Assembly (NCBI RefSeq): GCF_021531055.1
Contig: NZ_JADYTL010000008.1
Span: 55,366 to 119,365, forward strand
Origin: Collinsella tanakaei
GTDB taxonomy: Bacteria > Actinomycetota > Coriobacteriia > Coriobacteriales > Coriobacteriaceae
DNA: 64,000 nucleotides
Reading direction: 5' to 3'
This document shows positions 35,111 to 42,831 of the stretch, one piece after another. The translations under genes and the position numbers were made by a program. Each line of letters starts with the position of its first letter. Positions within the stretch are counted from its first letter, which is position 1. The notes beneath the pieces are model-generated. The model saw only the letters and a program-made list of their open reading frames with translations, ran no database searches and had not been told where the DNA came from.

Positions 35111-36349
35111 ATGGTTGAGCTCAATTCGATGGAGACGGCAGAATTACTCGAATCTTGCCTTCACGTGTCTGCAAACAAAATAGAGATTTCGTCGGGACAC
35201 ACCATTAGGGCGAGCACTCTCAAGAGTTGGCGCGGAAAGATTATTAAAATCCAATCATCAAACCAGGAAAAGATTCGAAAGTATCTCATTAAACAAATTA
35301 CGGGCCCACACGGCTATCTGATTATCCTTGACATATGCTTGTGGTTAGTTCGAAACGGAAGACGGTCTGACTGCAGCTGCCTTATCAGTTCCATTGCATC
35401 ATACCTAAAGAACGCCGGTCTTGAGGATTCGGCTCTAGACCTGAGCAGTGTAGCTTTGTCACTAGATTTGTCCCTTCTTCGAGGGATACTTCTGCCGTTG
35501 GTTGAAGATGAGGCAACGAGCTACATTCGTCCTTTGGCCGAACTCACGGTTGACTTCTTTTCGTTTGGCACTGTGGAAACCGATAGCGAGCTTAGGACTC
35601 CGGATAAAGCAGGGGCTCTGATGACGAAAAGCAACTTCACTCCCGATGCTAAGCAACAGAAAGGCAATCGAGTTATCGGATTGACAGTCTATAGCCCCGT
35701 CAGCGTAAAAGTCTATCTAGAAGACAAGATGCACCTTGTCATGATTCTTGATCGCAACAGAACCCATTTCGGAACTGCGCACACTCATGAAGGTAGTAAG
35801 GGGATGAAGAATTGGTCAACCGAAGAGTCCTTGCGAGCCAGCTTCGATTATCAAAGCTGCACCATAGTGGTTCCCGAGGAGTTCACGCTCATATTTAAGG
35901 CAAAGGGGTTCGAAAAGATCGTTCATATGTTAGCGCCCGAAGGTGATTTTATTGACTTCAAACTGAGACCTCTGCTTGAGGACAAAGAGATTATTGCGTC
36001 TTTTGATAGACAGGATGCAATAAAGATTCTTACAACAACTCCCTTTCGCCCCACGACTCTATATGAGTACGCTTTCCAACAGCTTTCTTATGTTGGAACC
36101 GAGGAAGATATTGCCCTCTTGCAGGATACTTTAGAATTTCTCAGCAGCCACTGCCGTAGCGCCAATTCGATGCTCGCATATCCGACAGCATGCTGTGCAG
36201 AGGCCCTTTCAAACGTTACTATTAATTGCGGCGTTAACGCGCAGGAATCGTTTGAGCAGATTAGTTCGGCATATGAACAATACCCAGCTAAAGAGACGTT
36301 CGGACGAATCTTTGATAAGGCTCTCACCAACTTGAAGGATTTTCTTTAG
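35111..36349 (+). CDS. Hypothetical cargo protein, 412 residues
   Basis: A 412-residue protein with no recognised family. It has no signal peptide. Hydrophobic helices such as YLIILDICLWLVRNG and LDLSLLRGILLPLVED could be buried rather than membrane-bound. The central part holds His-rich HFGTAHTHEGSKGMKNW; the His-x-His and Glu could bind metal, but this is speculation. Codon use is clearly more AT-rich than the phage structural genes around the cargo. It is the only plus-strand cargo gene and converges on the RiPP precursor gene. It starts with ATG behind GTAGAGG. Confidence 0.65.
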   Translation: MVELNSMETAELLESCLHVSANKIEISSGHTIRASTLKSWRGKIIKIQSSNQEKIRKYLIKQITGPHGYLIILDICLWLVRNGRRSDCSCLISSIASYLKNAGLEDSALDLSSVALSLDLSLLRGILLPLVEDEATSYIRPLAELTVDFFSFGTVETDSELRTPDKAGALMTKSNFTPDAKQQKGNRVIGLTVYSPVSVKVYLEDKMHLVMILDRNRTHFGTAHTHEGSKGMKNWSTEESLRASFDYQSCTIVVPEEFTLIFKAKGFEKIVHMLAPEGDFIDFKLRPLLEDKEIIASFDRQDAIKILTTTPFRPTTLYEYAFQQLSYVGTEEDIALLQDTLEFLSSHCRSANSMLAYPTACCAEALSNVTINCGVNAQESFEQISSAYEQYPAKETFGRIFDKALTNLKDFL

Positions 36350-36452
36350 CAGGACGGTTCGGGATACCCGAGTAGAAATCATCTTTCGCTTAGCGCCAAC
36401 GTCATATATCGCCAAGCATTCATGTGCATAGACCAAAGGTCGAGCAAGAAGT

Positions 36453-36472
36453 GGCCCCCTCTGAAGGGGGCC
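36453..36472. terminator. Hairpin downstream of the RiPP precursor
   Basis: GGCCCCCT pairs perfectly with AGGGGGCC across a 4-base loop, 6 bases past the precursor stop. T-rich bases follow only weakly, but the position suits a terminator of the RiPP operon. Confidence 0.6.
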
Positions 36473-36477
36473 AAAGG

Positions 36478-36594
36478 TTAGTTGTCGCTACCCATGCACG
36501 CGTAACCGCACTCTTGTCCGTAGTCGCCGGCGCAGGTCTCTACTCCATAATCAATTCGGTCTTCCTCGACCACAGGAGAATAGATGAGTTCCAT
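36478..36594 (-). CDS. Candidate RiPP precursor peptide, 38 residues
   Basis: A 38-residue peptide starting MELIYSPVVEEDRIDYGVE and ending TCAGDYGQECGYACMGSDN. The N-terminal half looks like a leader (hydrophobic start, then acidic), and the C-terminal half like a core with three Cys (positions 21, 29, 33) and several Gly, Asp and Tyr. Its ATG follows the radical SAM gene stop by one base, and its AGGAGAGGAGG ribosome site lies inside the end of that gene, so production is coupled to the maturase. Cys with acceptors between them suits thioether (sactipeptide or ranthipeptide-type) crosslinks; Tyr and Asp could instead be crosslink sites. The product type is inferred. Confidence 0.75.
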   Translation of the reverse strand: MELIYSPVVEEDRIDYGVETCAGDYGQECGYACMGSDN

Positions 36595-36595
36595 T

Positions 36596-37888
36596 TCAAC
36601 CTCCTCTCCTCGCTGCATCTAACAGATTCGTTACCTGCCATTTTACGATATTATCCATCTCAGAGCATTCAGGGCTATCTATACCGAGAACATTTTTTAC
36701 CCTGCACCCACCTTGGCAAATCGGGACATAGGGACATTCAATACATCGATCTGAAAGCTCTCCCAAAAACGCCTCGTCAAATGTGTTGCCCGAATCGTAT
36801 CCCGAATGGATTGTTCCAACAGCGTGCTCACTGTGCCCCAAACAGTGTTCGCATCTATACAAGTTTAAATCGGGGCCAATACAGGCAAACGTACGACGCA
36901 TTGCTCCGCAAGATGCCTTGCGGAGCTCTGGATATCGTCCCTGTATGAGAGCTCCCTCTGACATATGCGCCAATTCGTCAGAAATCTTCCTGAATTCTCT
37001 AGGCGTATACACCGCTTCAACGCTACACGAAGAACAGTTTGTGATTGGGGCGAAATATATTTTAGCGTTTTTTGCCACTGCCTCATTTGAAAGAAGCTCG
37101 AGGTACAGTGCTTTTGCATCTGTTTCGTTGTCCTTATGGATATTGATTCTTACCGTAACCTCAATCAGCTCAGCAATGCTGTTTAGATTCCTTAGCACTT
37201 TATCGTACGCTGACGGTGAGACTCCCTTATCTTTAGCATATCTCTCTCTGGTGCCATCCATACTAATCTGGCAACGAATCAAGTTTGTTGACTCCACTAA
37301 TTCCTTCACAGCATTTTGAGTCAGGAGAATGCCATTAGATACTATTGCTGACTCTAATCTTATGCCCATTGTCGAGCAAAAGGCATTTACCTTTCCTCCG
37401 ATGAGCGCTATCTGCTCAAGCGCTAGGGTCGGCTCTCCACCAAACCAAGTGAGGTGAAGCACTTCACAACAATCATTTTGCGAAACCTGAGATTCAATAT
37501 AATGAACAACCGCCTCGCACTCTTCGGTAGTCATCGTGTGCGCGCTTCGCTTGTCTTCGAAGCAATACCAGCAGTTGCAGTTGCATCGCATCGTTGGAGC
37601 TATTACATATTGCATATGCTTGGGACACTTGTTTTCTATAAAAGCTCGTCGCTGTAAACAGAAATCGGCGCTTTCGTCAAAGCCAGAGCCAACAATGAAC
37701 TGATGGCTGATTAACCGACGACACTCCTCATCATTCTCAAAATCTTGAGCAAGCATAGCGCCGTCTAGAAATCTGTTATCTATCCATGCAATATGCAGAT
37801 TGCGCAAGTTACAAATAAGCGATCTGTCGCCATCAACATCGAGCAGAATGTTGTATTTGGAAGGGACGAGCGAAACCTTTCCTGCCAT
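36596..37888 (-). CDS. Radical SAM/SPASM peptide maturase
   Basis: A 430-residue enzyme. The radical SAM cluster motif is CNCNCWYC (C-x3-C-x2-C, about residues 98-106), followed by a S-adenosylmethionine-binding strand LHLTWFGGEPTLALEQIALI. The C-terminal SPASM region binds auxiliary clusters: CGAMRRTFACIGPDLNLYRC, then CEHCLGHS, then CIECPYVPICQGGC. The N-terminus (SKYNILLDVDGDRSLICNL) is the usual leader-recognition-like start of RiPP maturases. The ATG at MAGKVSLVPS was preferred over an upstream TTG. The small precursor gene lies immediately downstream. Such enzymes install thioether or C-C crosslinks in ribosomal peptides. No transporter or protease gene accompanies it. Confidence 0.92.
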   Translation of the reverse strand: MAGKVSLVPSKYNILLDVDGDRSLICNLRNLHIAWIDNRFLDGAMLAQDFENDEECRRLISHQFIVGSGFDESADFCLQRRAFIENKCPKHMQYVIAPTMRCNCNCWYCFEDKRSAHTMTTEECEAVVHYIESQVSQNDCCEVLHLTWFGGEPTLALEQIALIGGKVNAFCSTMGIRLESAIVSNGILLTQNAVKELVESTNLIRCQISMDGTRERYAKDKGVSPSAYDKVLRNLNSIAELIEVTVRINIHKDNETDAKALYLELLSNEAVAKNAKIYFAPITNCSSCSVEAVYTPREFRKISDELAHMSEGALIQGRYPELRKASCGAMRRTFACIGPDLNLYRCEHCLGHSEHAVGTIHSGYDSGNTFDEAFLGELSDRCIECPYVPICQGGCRVKNVLGIDSPECSEMDNIVKWQVTNLLDAARRGG

Positions 37889-37982
37889 GTTTACCACATC
37901 CCAAGAATCCCACAATTGATGGCGCTTACATAATCATACTAAACACTCGCAACAACCCGTAGTCTGTTTGTGACGCCCTCAT

Positions 37983-38013
37983 AGCCTGTACCCAATACAG
38001 CCGGGTGCAGGCT
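37983..38013 (+). terminator. Hairpin upstream of the scaffold gene
   Basis: AGCCTGTACCC pairs with GGGTGCAGGCT (one mismatch) over a 9-base loop and is followed by ATTTCTTT on the plus strand. It would stop transcription arriving from the cargo or portal side just before the capsid genes. Confidence 0.6.
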
Positions 38014-38048
38014 ATTTCTTTACCTGCCGCGAGATGGGAGGCACGCCT

Positions 38049-38582
38049 ATGGGTGGCGAGGACGATGGCAAGGCCGCGCAGGCGCAGGTCGCGGGTGAGC
38101 CGCAGGCACAGGGCGTTGAGGCGGCGGCGCAGCAGGCGCAGGTGACGGGCGGCGCCGGCAGCGCCGGTGGTGACGACGCCGACAAGGCCCGCGCGGACTA
38201 CGAGGCGGCGCTGAGGGAGCGCGACGAGCGGATCGCGGCACTCGAGGGCGAGATCGCGGAGGCGGCCAAGACGGCGGAGTCTGCCGAGAAACTGCGCAAG
38301 GAGATGGACGAGCTGCGACGCCAGGGCGAGGAGCAGCGCGTCGGGTTCGAGCTGCAGATGGCCGGAGCGCGGAACGTGAAGGCGGCGAGGGCGCTTCTCG
38401 CCGACTACGAGGGCGACGTCGAGAAGCTCAAGGCTGGCGAGCCGTGGCTCTTCGGCGCGGGGGCGACCGCCCCGGTGCCAGCGGGCGCCACGGGGCTGCC
38501 GAACGCGGGCGTGGCCACGGACGAGGGCGCGACCATGAGACGCTGGCGCGGCATCGCCGGCCTTCCCGAGGACAAGGAGTAG
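38049..38582 (+). CDS. Phage scaffolding protein
   Basis: A 177-residue protein: Ala/Gln-rich N-terminus, long coiled coil (DYEAALRERDERIAALEGEI, then AEKLRKEMDELRRQGEEQRV), and a C-terminal capsid-binding part (LLADYEGDVEKLKAGEPWLF). This is the standard layout of scaffolding proteins encoded just before the major capsid gene. The second Met, behind GGGAGG, was taken as the start. Expected assembly role: it templates capsid shell formation and is then lost. Confidence 0.82.
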   Translation: MGGEDDGKAAQAQVAGEPQAQGVEAAAQQAQVTGGAGSAGGDDADKARADYEAALRERDERIAALEGEIAEAAKTAESAEKLRKEMDELRRQGEEQRVGFELQMAGARNVKAARALLADYEGDVEKLKAGEPWLFGAGATAPVPAGATGLPNAGVATDEGATMRRWRGIAGLPEDKE

Positions 38583-38588
38583 CGAACC

Positions 38589-39605
38589 ATGGCAAACAGC
38601 ATCGCATACGTAAGGAACTACACGAACGTCCTGGACGAGGTATACAAGCGAGCGGCGTGCTCGGCGTGCCTGAACAGCCCCCGCCGCATGGCGCGCGCGG
38701 GGCGCAACGCCAAGGAGATCATGGTCCCCAAGATCGAGGTCTCGGGGCTCGGCGACTACACGCGAAACGTCGGGTACAAGACGGGCTCGATCACCTACGA
38801 GTTCGAGACGAAGACGTTCAACTACGACCGAGGGATCAGGCTGCTCGCCGACGTGATGGACGTGGAGGAGGCGGGCGTCCTCGACTGCTTCGTGGCGGCG
38901 GGCTCCGAGCTGCAGCGCACGCAGGTGGCGCCGGAGGCCGACGCGTTCACGTTCTCAGAGATCGCGGGGCACGAGGGCGTCACGCCCGCCGTCGAGGACT
39001 TCGCGGACGCGGACGCCGAGGACGTGCTGGCGTCGCTCCGCGCGGCCACGAACGAGATGGACGAGGCGGAGGTGACGACCGGCTCGCGCATCCTCTTCAT
39101 CACGCCGACGCTCAAGGGCACGCTGGACGACTTCTCGCTCGCGAACCCCGCGCGCTCGAACCGCGTGCTCGAGCGCTTCAGCCGCGTGGTGGAGGTGCCG
39201 CAGACGCGGTTCTTCTCGGCCATCGCGCTGAACTCGGGCGAGGAGGACCAGTTCGGGTACTCCCGCGCCGAGGGCGAGTACGTGCAGACCGAGGACTCCT
39301 CGATCGTGAGCGGCAAGACGTACTACACGCTCTCGGGGAGCACGTACACGCCGGTGGCCTCGCCCGCCTCGGGCAGCCTGTCCTCGTACTACGAGCTCGT
39401 GGGCGCGGGCGCGCCGATCAACTACATGGTGGTGGAGAAGTCCGCCGTCATCAAGTTCGACAAGCACGTGGCGTCGAGGGTTTTCTCGCCGGACGAGCTG
39501 GAGAACCTGGACAGCTACATGATGAAGTACCGCAAGTACGGCATCGTGGAGCTTCTGGACAACAAGCTGGACGGCGTGCACGTCTCCTGCGCGCCGCTGG
39601 CGTGA
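38589..39605 (+). CDS. Major capsid protein
   Basis: A 338-residue HK97-fold-like capsid subunit. It starts MANSIAYVRNYTNVLDEVYK, continues with LNSPRRMARAGRNAKEIMVP (an N-arm and E-loop region) and YTRNVGYKTGSITYEFETKT, and ends with a P-domain-like stretch IKFDKHVASRVFSPDELENL. It lies 6 bases after the scaffold gene, the standard position. It also contains an unusual loop (DSSIVSGKTYYTLSGSTYTP, then SPASGSLSSYYELVGAG), a repeat-like pattern typical of surface-exposed insertions. Confidence 0.88.
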   Translation: MANSIAYVRNYTNVLDEVYKRAACSACLNSPRRMARAGRNAKEIMVPKIEVSGLGDYTRNVGYKTGSITYEFETKTFNYDRGIRLLADVMDVEEAGVLDCFVAAGSELQRTQVAPEADAFTFSEIAGHEGVTPAVEDFADADAEDVLASLRAATNEMDEAEVTTGSRILFITPTLKGTLDDFSLANPARSNRVLERFSRVVEVPQTRFFSAIALNSGEEDQFGYSRAEGEYVQTEDSSIVSGKTYYTLSGSTYTPVASPASGSLSSYYELVGAGAPINYMVVEKSAVIKFDKHVASRVFSPDELENLDSYMMKYRKYGIVELLDNKLDGVHVSCAPLA

Positions 39606-39988
39606 GCGAGGGGCTGACGGGCGCGGCCGGCTGCGGCCCCGCGCCCGTCTCCTACGACTTCTACCTCGACGGATACGGCGGGGCTCTGACCGCCGAGGCC
39701 CTCGCGGATGCGCTGCCGGCGGCGGTTCGCTGCGTGGGCGGCCTGACCGGGCGGCGCGAGCCCGATCCCAGCTGGGGAGAGGGCGACGCGGACGCCTGGC
39801 GGCGCGCCGTGTGCGCGGCGGCCGACGCCCTCGCCGAGTACGGCGAGGGGCGTGTGGGCGGCTTCTCCATCGGGTCCTTCTCGGTGACGAACTACCGCGA
39901 CGAGGGCACGACGGGCGCCGAGGTGGCGCGCGAGGCCGCGCTCGCGGAGCTGGCGGGGACGGGGCTCGCGTTCGCGGGGGTGAGGTAG
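39602..39988 (+). CDS. Head-tail connector protein (gp6-like)
   Basis: A 128-residue protein starting from GTG, which overlaps the capsid stop codon. Features include YDFYLDGYGGALTAEALADA near the start, a long helix (DAWRRAVCAAADALAEYGEG), and FSIGSFSVTNYRD. The Y-G-G start followed by helical bundle matches connector proteins placed after capsid genes. Overlap at both ends indicates coupled translation. Function is inferred from position and composition. Confidence 0.7.
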   Translation: MSEGLTGAAGCGPAPVSYDFYLDGYGGALTAEALADALPAAVRCVGGLTGRREPDPSWGEGDADAWRRAVCAAADALAEYGEGRVGGFSIGSFSVTNYRDEGTTGAEVAREAALAELAGTGLAFAGVR

Positions 39989-40318
39989 GTGCGCTACCTG
40001 CGGCCGATACCGAGGCGGCTCCTGCCCGACGACATGATTGTGCGCCTCACCACCGAGGACGGAGGGCGCGGCGAGAGTCGGCTCGTGCGGCACGTGAGGT
40101 TCGAGCGCTCCGAGGAGACCGTCTCCGACGCGCACCGCTCCGCCGACGCGGGGCGCGGCACGGTCTACGTGGACGCGGTGAACTCCGAGGGCGCCTTCGA
40201 GGTACCCGCCGGGTCGCGCGTGCTCGTGGGCGCCGGGCCGTCGATGCTCGTCAAGGCGTGCAGGAGGTGCTGCGTGGTGCGCGGCCAGGTGCACCACTGG
40301 GAGCTGGAGGTGGGCTGA
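39989..40318 (+). CDS. Head-closure-like protein
   Basis: A 109-residue protein starting with GTG directly after the connector stop. It reads MRYLRPIPRRLLPDDMIVRL, then a beta-rich region (GRGTVYVDAVNSEGAFEVPA) ending in VRGQVHHWELEVG. Small beta-barrel head-closure proteins occupy this position in siphophages. Two adjacent Cys (RRCCVV) are unusual. Its TGA overlaps the next ATG. Assignment rests mostly on gene order. Confidence 0.65.
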   Translation: MRYLRPIPRRLLPDDMIVRLTTEDGGRGESRLVRHVRFERSEETVSDAHRSADAGRGTVYVDAVNSEGAFEVPAGSRVLVGAGPSMLVKACRRCCVVRGQVHHWELEVG

Positions 40319-40767
40319 TGGCATGCTCCGACCCTCTGGGCGCGTACGTGCCCTCCGACTGGGACGCCGAGGGCGGCGGGGTCGCCGACGTCGTGGCGAC
40401 GCTGCTGGGGGCGCTGGGCTACGGCAACGTGTTCTGCTCGCCGCCGCCGGCGCGGGTGTGCTGCGAGCCGATCGTGCTGACCCAGGGCGCCTTCGAGCGC
40501 GACGCGCGGCTCGCGGACGGAGCGGAGCGCGGGCGGGTGCCCGTGGGCGTGCTCGTGTGCTGCGAGGACCCGCGCGACTCCGAGGCGACCTGCCGCGCGG
40601 TGGAGCGCGACCTGAGGCGCGAGTCCTGGACGGGCGCCGGAGACGGGTGGCACTGCAGGGTCTGCGCGGCGGACTCCGGCGGCTCCGCGCCGAGGGGGCG
40701 CGACGGCTCCGGGCGCTGGCTCTGGGGGTTCGATCTGATTCTGACGTTGGAGGTCGACCATGGCTGA
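40318..40767 (+). CDS. Minor capsid/tail-terminator-like protein
   Basis: A 149-residue protein starting MACSDPLGAYVPSDWDAEGG. The central part (FCSPPPARVCCEPIVLTQGA) and end (WLWGFDLILTLEVDHG) show the mixed alpha/beta pattern of tail-terminator proteins, which cap the tail tube at the head. The sequence is unusually rich in Cys. It overlaps both neighbours by a few bases. In standard siphophages the major tail protein would come next, but it does not here. Confidence 0.6.
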   Translation: MACSDPLGAYVPSDWDAEGGGVADVVATLLGALGYGNVFCSPPPARVCCEPIVLTQGAFERDARLADGAERGRVPVGVLVCCEDPRDSEATCRAVERDLRRESWTGAGDGWHCRVCAADSGGSAPRGRDGSGRWLWGFDLILTLEVDHG

Positions 40768-40942
40768 CAGGGTTAGGGCCGGTCGCGGCGTGGACGACCG
40801 CGACGTGGTGCGCAAGAGCAACCCGCTCCAGCGGGCGGCGCAGGGCGCGCGGGAGCGGGCCGCCTCCGCGGAGACCGACCGCATGGGGCGCGAGCAGCAG
40901 CGGCGCGCGACGGCCTACGGGCGGGCGCGGGGTCGGCTGTGA
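40760..40942 (+). CDS. 60-residue basic protein between head and baseplate genes
   Basis: A 60-residue Arg-rich protein (MADRVRAGRGVDDRDVVRKS...RATAYGRARGRL), highly charged and probably helical. Its start overlaps the upstream stop by 8 bases and its end overlaps the Dit start by 4, so it is firmly within the operon. It occupies the position where major tail, chaperone and tape-measure genes (several kb) normally lie. No family is recognised; it might be a remnant, a mini tape-measure, or a connector component. Confidence 0.6.
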   Translation: MADRVRAGRGVDDRDVVRKSNPLQRAAQGARERAASAETDRMGREQQRRATAYGRARGRL

Positions 40943-41655
40943 GCTCGATCGTCTACAACGGTCACGACTTCTCGCCGTACGTGACGGCCGAGCTGGTGGA
41001 GCCGGCGGGGCACGCGCTCTCGCCGCGCACGCTCCCGGTGCCGGGGCGGCCGGGCGCGGTCCTTCTGGGCTGCGAGCTGCCGCCGAGGGCGCTGCGCGTG
41101 CGCCTCTTCCTGGACGCCGGGGTCTCTCTCGGCGCGGACGAGCGCTCGGAGATTCGGCACGAGCTGTACGGGTGGCTCTGCGCTCCCGACGGCGCGGAGC
41201 TGGAGCTGCCCGGCGAGCCGGGGCTGACGTGGCGCGACGCGGTGGTGACGGGGGTGTCCGACTGGGACTCGCTCTTCGAGGACGGCTCCTGCGAGGTCGA
41301 GTTCACGTGCCTCGACCCGGTTGCCTACGGCGACGAGGTGACGAGCGCGGGGACGGCGCTCACCGTGGACGGCACGTGGGCGACGTGGCCGGTGGTTACG
41401 CTGACGGCGCTGGCGGGCGACTCCGTGAAGGTTGCCGACGAGCTGGGACGCTATGTGCTGGTGGAGCGCGACTTCTCCGCCGGAGACGTGGTGGTGATGG
41501 ACTTCGCCGCCGAGGCCGTGGCGGTGGAGGGCGCCGACGCCTCGGCCGACGTGGCCGTGGAGAGCACGTTCTTCTCGCTTGACCCCGGCGCGCACACGCT
41601 GACCTTCTCCGGGTGCTCCGCCCACACGGTGAGCTGGACGGAGAGGTGGCTCTGA
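40939..41655 (+). CDS. Distal tail protein (Dit)
   Basis: A 238-residue baseplate hub protein. The start (MSSIVYNGHDFSPYVTAELV) with the following VPGRPGAVLLGCELPPRALR and VEFTCLDPVAYGDEV match the SPP1 gp19.1/Dit N-terminal domain and the conserved C-x-D-P-x-A-Y-G motif. The C-terminal half forms the galectin-like domain. Dit normally sits at the tail tip after the tape-measure protein. Here it directly follows the 60-residue protein. A GTTCTTCTCG motif lies near its 3' end, in coding sequence. Confidence 0.85.
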   Translation: MSSIVYNGHDFSPYVTAELVEPAGHALSPRTLPVPGRPGAVLLGCELPPRALRVRLFLDAGVSLGADERSEIRHELYGWLCAPDGAELELPGEPGLTWRDAVVTGVSDWDSLFEDGSCEVEFTCLDPVAYGDEVTSAGTALTVDGTWATWPVVTLTALAGDSVKVADELGRYVLVERDFSAGDVVVMDFAAEAVAVEGADASADVAVESTFFSLDPGAHTLTFSGCSAHTVSWTERWL

Positions 41656-42830
41656 TGGTGCCGACGCTGTACCTCTTCGACCGCTTCGACGAGCGGCTGG
41701 GTATCCTGCCCGCCGTGGGCGGGATTACGCACGTCGAGGAGGTCGGCGGCGAGGACACGATCGAGTTCGACTGCCTGGCCGCCCCCGAGAAGGGCGAGCG
41801 GCTGCTGTGGCGCGACCCGCAGGACGGTTGCTGGCGCGAGCACGTGGTCGTGCGCACCGACGAGCCGCTGGGAGCGCCCGCGCACGTCTACGCGGAGTCC
41901 TCGCTCTGCGAGCTGCTGGGCGACTTCGTGGAGGAGGCGCAGCTGGTGGGCAAGACGGCCACGCAGGCGCTGGCGGCTGTTCTCGCGCACACGCGCTGGA
42001 CGGTCGGCGACGTGGGCGTGGGCGCGACGGAGCGCGGGTGCCTGATCTACCACGTGAACGCGCTCGCGGCGCTGCGCCGCGTCGAGGAGGTGTGGGGCGG
42101 CGAGGCCGAGGCCGTGATCGCGGTTTCCGGCGGGCGCGTGAGCTCGCGGACGGTGGACCTCCCGGCGCGGCGGGGCACGTGGCGCGGGGCGCGCTTCTCC
42201 TATGGAAAGACGCTCGCCGCGTGCACGCGCACGGTGCTCGAGGACGAGGTGTTCACGGCGCTCTACGGCTACGGGAAGGGCCTGCCGATCTACGACGAGC
42301 AGGGCGTGGCGACGGGCGGGTTCACGCGGCGGCTGACCTTCGGGTCCGTGAACGACGGCGCGAACTGGGTCGGCGACGAGGACGCGCGGCTCGTGTGGGG
42401 GCGCTGGGACGCGGCGCGCGAGGCCAAGGTGCACCGGTTCGGGCACGTGGTGTTCCCCGACTGCGAGGACGCCTCCGAGCTGAAGGCGCTGACGCTGGCG
42501 GCGCTCGCGGCGGCGTGCGAGCCGCGCGTCTCCTACGAGGTGGACGTCGCGGCCGTTGACGGCGGCGCGGGCGTGCGCCTGGGCGACGACGTGGCGGTCA
42601 TCGACTCGTCGCGCTCTCCCGCGTGGCACCTGCGCGCCCGCTGCGTGCGGCGCGTGCGCGAGCTCGGCGAGGGCGCACCCTCGGTGCGGCTCACGCTGGG
42701 CACGGTCGAGCGCACTACGTGGGCGGCCTCGGCCGACGTGGCCGCGCGCGTGACGGCCGTCGAGGAGACGGCGGCGACGGCGTCCGACACGGTGGCCTCT
42801 TATGAGGATCTTGGCAGCGAGGAGTTCTGA
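41655..42830 (+). CDS. Tail endopeptidase-type baseplate protein (Tal)
   Basis: A 391-residue protein. The start ([20 protein letters not shown]) with [20 protein letters not shown] and the middle [20 protein letters not shown] match the tail-associated/endopeptidase N-terminal hub domain (Prophage_tail family) that follows Dit. The C-terminus ends in a helical linker ([20 protein letters not shown]). It is shorter than many Tal proteins and lacks an obvious peptidase or lysozyme extension. Its ATG overlaps the Dit TGA. Next is the collagen-like baseplate protein. Confidence 0.82.
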   Translation: MVPTLYLFDRFDERLGILPAVGGITHVEEVGGEDTIEFDCLAAPEKGERLLWRDPQDGCWREHVVVRTDEPLGAPAHVYAESSLCELLGDFVEEAQLVGKTATQALAAVLAHTRWTVGDVGVGATERGCLIYHVNALAALRRVEEVWGGEAEAVIAVSGGRVSSRTVDLPARRGTWRGARFSYGKTLAACTRTVLEDEVFTALYGYGKGLPIYDEQGVATGGFTRRLTFGSVNDGANWVGDEDARLVWGRWDAAREAKVHRFGHVVFPDCEDASELKALTLAALAAACEPRVSYEVDVAAVDGGAGVRLGDDVAVIDSSRSPAWHLRARCVRRVRELGEGAPSVRLTLGTVERTTWAASADVAARVTAVEETAATASDTVASYEDLGSEEF

Positions 42831-42831
42831 C

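Noticed and set aside
38444..39601. Long alternative frame across the capsid gene
   Set aside because: Only its last 128 codons (from the GTG at the capsid stop) look like a protein and are annotated as the connector. The earlier part shadows the capsid gene.
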